Source: Acanthosepion pharaonis
Taxonomy: Eukaryota > Mollusca > Cephalopoda > Sepiida > Sepiidae
Assembly: GCA_903632075.3 (NCBI GenBank)
Contig: CAHIKZ030003485.1
Coordinates: 176,501 to 240,500, forward strand
Direction of reading: 5' to 3'
Length of the DNA stretch: 64,000 bases
The notes under the pieces were generated by a model that saw only the letters and a list, made by a program, of their open reading frames with translations, was not told the origin of the DNA and ran no database searches. Every line of letters starts with the position of its first letter. The first letter of the stretch is position 1. Positions 59,640 to 64,000 of this stretch are shown in pieces. The translations under genes were made by a program, and so were the position numbers.

Positions 59640-59757
59640 TTATTCATTTATTTAAATTACTACACACACAAACACACACACAAACACATATGGATGCTGT
59701 GACAATATTTCGCAGCACACTTAAGATGATCGCACGGCACACAGCGTTTGAGAATCC
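59640..59757. mobile_element. hAT terminus remnant
   Basis: The segment gcgtttgagaatccctg at 59739-59755 is, on the complement, a CAGGGATTCTCAAAC-type end, characteristic of hAT elements. Upstream acacacaaacac runs precede it. Only one end is visible. Confidence 0.4.
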
Positions 59758-59939
59758 CTGCTCTAGATGAAGAAGTTCGACTACGATATTAATTTGATAG
59801 CAAATTAAGAAAATGCTTCCCAACAACCGAATAACTTTAATAGTTGCGTATTTTTATGATTTCTAAGGTACAGTTCCATGCACAAAAATAAAAACCATAA
59901 AATAAGAAAACTAACAGGACAAAAGACATGCTCATCAAC

Positions 59940-61580
59940 AGGCTGCATAAAATCCAAGGACGGAACAAAAATATTAGAGAAAGAAAAATGCTCCAGAGAA
60001 GAAAAGAATATATCGGAAAACTCTTCCAAGACGAATGAGAACAACTGAGAATACACAGAATTATCGACGGAGCGGAAATATTAAAAATCGAAGTGGAAGC
60101 TGCACTTGCCAAATTGAACAGAAACAAAGCAACAGGGCCAGACGGAATTTTAAAACAGATGCTTGCAGCCTTAGACAATTTCGGCATAGAAAAGATAAAA
60201 GAAATAATAAATGAAATTTACGACAAAGGTAGTGTACCGGAAGACCTAAATAGATTTATTTTCATATCACTGCCTAAGAAACCAGGTGCAAACGAATGTG
60301 AACTGCACGGAAGAAAGCAGCCTAATGAGCCACATAACAAAACTCATCATGCGAATTCTGATGAATATAGCGCGCAGCAGAACAAGGTCAGAGACAAGAC
60401 AAGAACAGTGTGTGTTTGTCAACGACACCGCAACCTCTAACGCGATATATTTATGCTCAGAATGTTATCAGCAAGAGCAATACAACAGTAGAAGGATGTG
60501 TACGTTTGTTTTAAAGACTATGCAAGGGCGTTCGAGGAATTACGCCACAAAGATTTGTTAGAACTGCTCAACAATCTTGACATATTTGAGAAGGATATTA
60601 GAATAATTAAGAACCTATACTAGCAGCAAACTGTCTGCACACGGATAGAAAATGAAATCAGTAGATATAAAAAAATTAGAAAGGGGTGTAAGACAAGGGT
60701 GCATCTTCCCACCAGACATTCAGCCTATAAATCAAGGCAATTCTGAGAGAATTAGATATCTTTACCAGGATTCATTATTGGCGACCAACATAACAACATA
60801 AGATATGCAAATGGCATAGTGTTGGTACGGATAGAAAACTACAAAAGTTACTATAGAAAATAGTGAAGGAAAGCGAGAAGAAAGGATTAAATATAAAACT
60901 ACATGAAGACAGATATCATGGCCGTAAACAAAAGGATGAGCCCAAAATACAAATTACAAATTATAGATAACAAAATCAAACAAATACAAGAAATTAAGTA
61001 TCCGGGAAGTGTTCTAACAGAAGACGGAAAGTGCGACATCCAAAGACGCATTGGGATAGTAAAATATGCCTTCCAAAAACTAAGCAGAGTATTAAGAGAC
61101 TGAAAAACTTTGCTAGAAACAAGGAAAAGAATACTGAACTGTTACGTGATATCTATCCTCTTGTATAACAGTGAGTGCTAGACAATCTTCTCAAAGATGA
61201 AGAAGAGACTTGAAGCAACAGAATGTGGTTCTACAGAAGGATGCTGAAAATACCATGGGCCAAAGATGTGAGCAACAGCATAATTTTTAAAGAAAATGGA
61301 AACAAAAAGGAAACATAGTTAACATCAGGATGAGACAGTTGAGATTTTTAGGGCACATAATGAGAAAGGAAGGCTTGGAGAATCTGATACTCACAGGACA
61401 GATTGAGGACAAAATAAACAAAAGAGCGCCTGAAATATTTGGTGAGCTTAAGTAAACGGATGACGGAATAGAGTTTAGGAGAAATAACAGAAAGATAAAA
61501 TTTATTGAGAACAACAAAAGAAAGGAAATTGTGGAGAGCTATGATCGCTTACGTCCTAAGAGGACACGGTCCATCAATAA
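59940..61580 (+). pseudogene. Non-LTR retrotransposon (RTE-like) reverse transcriptase, broken
   Basis: The order on + is: a linker ending in LFQDE near 60030; ALAKLNRNKATGPDGILKQM (about 60098-60160, first RT blocks); EIYDKGSVPEDLNRFIFISL and PKKPGANECELH (60215-60310); SLMSHITKLIMRILMNIARS (60316-60375, other frame); EQCVFVNDTATSNAIYL; a GVRQGC-like block near 60680; RYANG in place of YADD near 60800; QEIKYPGSVLTEDGKCD (60985-61035); then LETRKRILNCYVISI, MWFYRRMLKIP, FLGHIMRKEGLENLILTGQI (61345-61400) and KEIVESYDRL-like KLWRAMIA near 61530. It lacks an endonuclease domain, so it is 5'-truncated. Stops and frameshifts, and the altered catalytic motif, make it inactive. Confidence 0.85.
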
Positions 61581-62429
61581 TTTTATTATTTCGATATCAG
61601 TTTAATGATGGGATTTGTTATTAACTGAATGAAAGTCAATTGAAATGAAGGTCAGAAGCAATATTCATATGTGACATTTTGATTAACAGAACCTGAATGA
61701 ATTTCGACTAATCAAATGATTTAATATCATCGGCGTGCCATGGAATTCGACAAAGATTAAAATGGAAATAGTAACAATAGCAATGAATGAACAGAGCATT
61801 GAATGATCAGAAAATGCGGCAGAATTTAGAATTGATATGACGAAATTTCTGACGAAGAGAGGTTCAGAGTGTGTGTGGGGGGAGATGCAAACTGTAATGA
61901 AGTGAGGGTAATAGAGACAAGGGTGTCTTAAAAAATAGCATAAAAGATTTGTAATTATTTCTCATGTTTTCATCCTTTTCAGATTCGATTTGATCCTTCC
62001 TTTTCTGCAAAGAAATGTCCGCAATCAGTTTGAAGGCAGATCTAGTCGCTTATAATTAAACATTCGTTAATTAAAAATTAAAACAGAAAATATTTTAAAA
62101 ATCGACTTTTTAAAAATATAAAATAAGTAAAGCCAAAAAACGTATCCTGGTTGAAAAGTTGTCTTTAAAAGAACAAAGACAGAGATATTAATCAGAAGAG
62201 TCAATGGAATAAATAGTTTTTCATTTCAAACTGTGTGAAAGATTCCATATTTAAAATAGACATTTTTATGATGGGATTTTTTTTTAATCAGTATCGCTCC
62301 ATGCAAAGAAGTAAAGCCACTAAGATACAAGATGTTAGGGTGTGGAAGAATTAGGAACAGAAACATTAATAATGATCGGGAAGAAGAAAGAGTAATCAGG
62401 ATTGATTACTCTTAGATTAGTAAACAGTG
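61581..62429. other. Intergenic sequence
   Basis: No feature was recognised. Confidence 0.4.
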
Positions 62430-62650
62430 ATTGCCATTTCATTTAAATTTTTGCAGGCTGGAGAACATGGAGCTGAAAGAGAGTTTTACAAGCAAGAAGT
62501 GCGAGAAAATGAACTGTTAGCATAGAACTAACGCTTAGATCTCGCCAACTTGACTGTAATTTGATGAGATCTCGACGCCAGTCTAGTACTGAATTTAAAT
62601 TTAAAAAAGTCTCAGTACCATGGCGAAGGGATCATCTGAACAATTACCAT
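62430..62650 (-). pseudogene. Diverged LINE C-terminal remnant
   Basis: At the nucleotide level catttaaatttttgcaggct, gagagttttacaagcaagaa and gaaaatgaactgttag correspond in order to 26545-26625 (minus-strand LINE end). It is older and more diverged than that copy. Confidence 0.5.
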
Positions 62651-62673
62651 AATTAAATATTAAAAAAAGATTA

Positions 62674-62946
62674 ATCAGGTAACATTGAAATTTAACGAAA
62701 CAAATGTTAATTGATAAGAAAATGAGTTCTGTTTAAAGTCCCTTTCACATTTTCAGTGGTTCTAAATTATAGTGGTTTATTTATATTTTCTTCCAAGATC
62801 GATATTATTGATTCAAAGTTCTGTAATACGATTGCTTATAGAATAATTTGGGCTGAATTATTTTCACAATAGTTGATTGGTTTGTTGATTCTGTTTAACG
62901 GCATATCAACCAATTAGGGATTATTTAATCCCGAAATATAAATATT
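62674..62946. repeat. Dispersed repeat C, copy 2
   Basis: The second copy is in the same orientation as 56205-56490, with a few substitutions and single-base indels. Flanking sequences differ on both sides. Confidence 0.85.
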
Positions 62947-63604
62947 TTGAATATAATTTTATGGATTCAACTAAATATATTTTGAATGCAATTGTATGCT
63001 TTCAACAACAGATAAAATTTATTTTTGCTAATTTTACTATAAAATATATTGTTGGTAATTTTACTATAAAAAATATATTTGTATACATTTTTAAAGTTGT
63101 TTTTGTTTAGTGGAGGGAGGTTTCCTATTTGCGCATAGATGGGACCGTAACAGGTGCTACCACCCGGGTCAGGGTGGACCTGGGAACAACAGCATGTAAA
63201 AACCTCCAGTCTCCTGATCAGAGGCATTGCTGCCGGTTGTAGTTTATTCTCATACCCAAGACTAGTATGTTTCTATGTTGAGTTTTTCGTCCACTTTAAT
63301 TCATATATGAAGTGAGAGATTGTTTGTGTTATTAGTGTTGGCGGCAAGTGTTTCAGTCTCTATAAGTTTTGTAGCTCAAATGATTTTTAAATAATTGGTG
63401 TTTGTTTCTGCGGCAAGTACTCAGTACATCCAATTTTTCGGGATTCATTGTTGAAGGAATGTGCCACAATCCCCATTCGAACACACTGTGTCATCCAAAT
63501 AGGCTCATTGGGTTAACACCTGAATATCTGCGATGTTTTTTTTTAATATTCTTCTCCCAGCAAATTGATTTACACTTCAGGACGACATCATTTCCAACTG
63601 TCTG
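62947..63604. other. Intergenic sequence with an unclassified GC-rich block
   Basis: A 25-base unit (taattttactataaaatata) is present twice at 63028-63075. The block 63110-63240 (including cacccgggtcagggtggacc) is GC-rich and looks like a repeat of unknown family. Confidence 0.35.
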
Positions 63605-63855
63605 GTGGTGCGTGGGTGGTGTAATGGATATCGGCTCGGAATAAGAACTCGAAGAGTTCCAATTACGCACAAATACCCTTGAGAAAGGCATGAATCCATC
63701 TTTTCTCCCCCAGCAGGACAGACTGGCTTCTTTACCCTTGGTTGGTAACTATTCTACCACAGAAAGAAATGGCAACCTACTGCGGAAAAATTTTCTGCCT
63801 TGTCAGTCATGTATCGAAAGATACATGATCGCCCAAGTGTGTGGCGCTTGACCGA
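63605..63855 (+). repeat. tRNA-derived SINE, family B, full copy
   Basis: The head is gtgggtggtgtaatggatat (A box) and gagttccaattacg (B box). The body has ttgagaaaggcatgaatcc and ttggttggtaactattctac. The tail carries the hairpin TCATGTATC / GATACATGA with a GAAA loop at 63807-63828. The block order is identical to 22366-22660. Confidence 0.8.
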
Positions 63856-63948
63856 TTGATTTTTTCTCTCAGATATCTTAGTCGAAAAGAGGAAACATTC
63901 GTTTATATCGGAGGCGATGGAAATTGGGACGTGAAATAAAAAGAAGAG

Positions 63949-63970
63949 ATAGATAGATAGATAGATAGAG
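63949..63970. repeat. (GATA)n microsatellite
   Basis: About five GATA units near the right window edge. Confidence 0.9.
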
Positions 63971-64000
63971 CGAGAGAAACATAGAAATAAATAAATAGAT

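Noticed and set aside
59768..60187. Minus-strand frames of 83-116 codons over the start of the LINE
   Set aside because: They are antisense to the reverse-transcriptase reading with the KNKATGPDGI-type motif on +.

Overview
The window is eukaryotic and intron-rich. It looks like a piece of an invertebrate nuclear genome, most probably a cephalopod mollusc such as an octopus. That is inferred from the AT-rich base composition, dense dinucleotide microsatellites, tRNA-derived SINEs, Tc1/mariner elements, Penelope-like elements and non-LTR reverse transcriptases of types common in cephalopods. The species is not proven. No bacterial-style gene, operon or CRISPR array is present.

The only host gene I can support is on the + strand: the 3' part of WDR1 (actin-interacting protein 1, AIP1). 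Eight exons between 10522 and 17630 encode the last 329 or so residues and the stop codon. The roughly 275 N-terminal residues must lie upstream of the window, so bases 1-10521 are probably the end of a long WDR1 intron. Every splice phase is compatible. The intron between exons 2 and 3 (12858-14529) is not GT-AG. It has the complete signature of a minor-spliceosome (U12-type) AT-AC intron, and this is the clearest biological finding here.

Everything else is mobile DNA in different states of decay. From left to right: a decayed multi-copy protein family of unknown class (1-1700, minus); SINE copies; a mariner remnant (7754-8225); a Tc1-like element (8341-10345) whose right inverted repeat was split by a SINE that is itself internally inverted; a LINE fragment (11040-11625) inside a WDR1 intron; then, downstream of WDR1, LINE ends, a second mariner remnant, a Penelope-like GIY-YIG endonuclease fragment (23160-24150), a SETMAR-type mariner (29070-29765), a TA-flanked MITE (32301-32788) and another LINE end (32815-33465).

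Bases 39194-51342 form one composite: a decayed Ty3/gypsy-type LTR retrotransposon on the minus strand. Its body was split by a ZMYM1-like hAT transposon (43196-47428, with an 8-base target duplication) and by a ZBED-type hAT transposon (about 48284-50345).

The right end holds a TTAA-flanked piggyBac-like MITE carrying a minisatellite, a Helitron-like element with a duplicated 5' end, an inverted Penelope-derived foldback structure, a pair of 280-base dispersed repeats, a further foldback, a long LINE reverse-transcriptase pseudogene (59940-61580) and a SINE with a conserved hairpin. None of the transposon genes appears intact.
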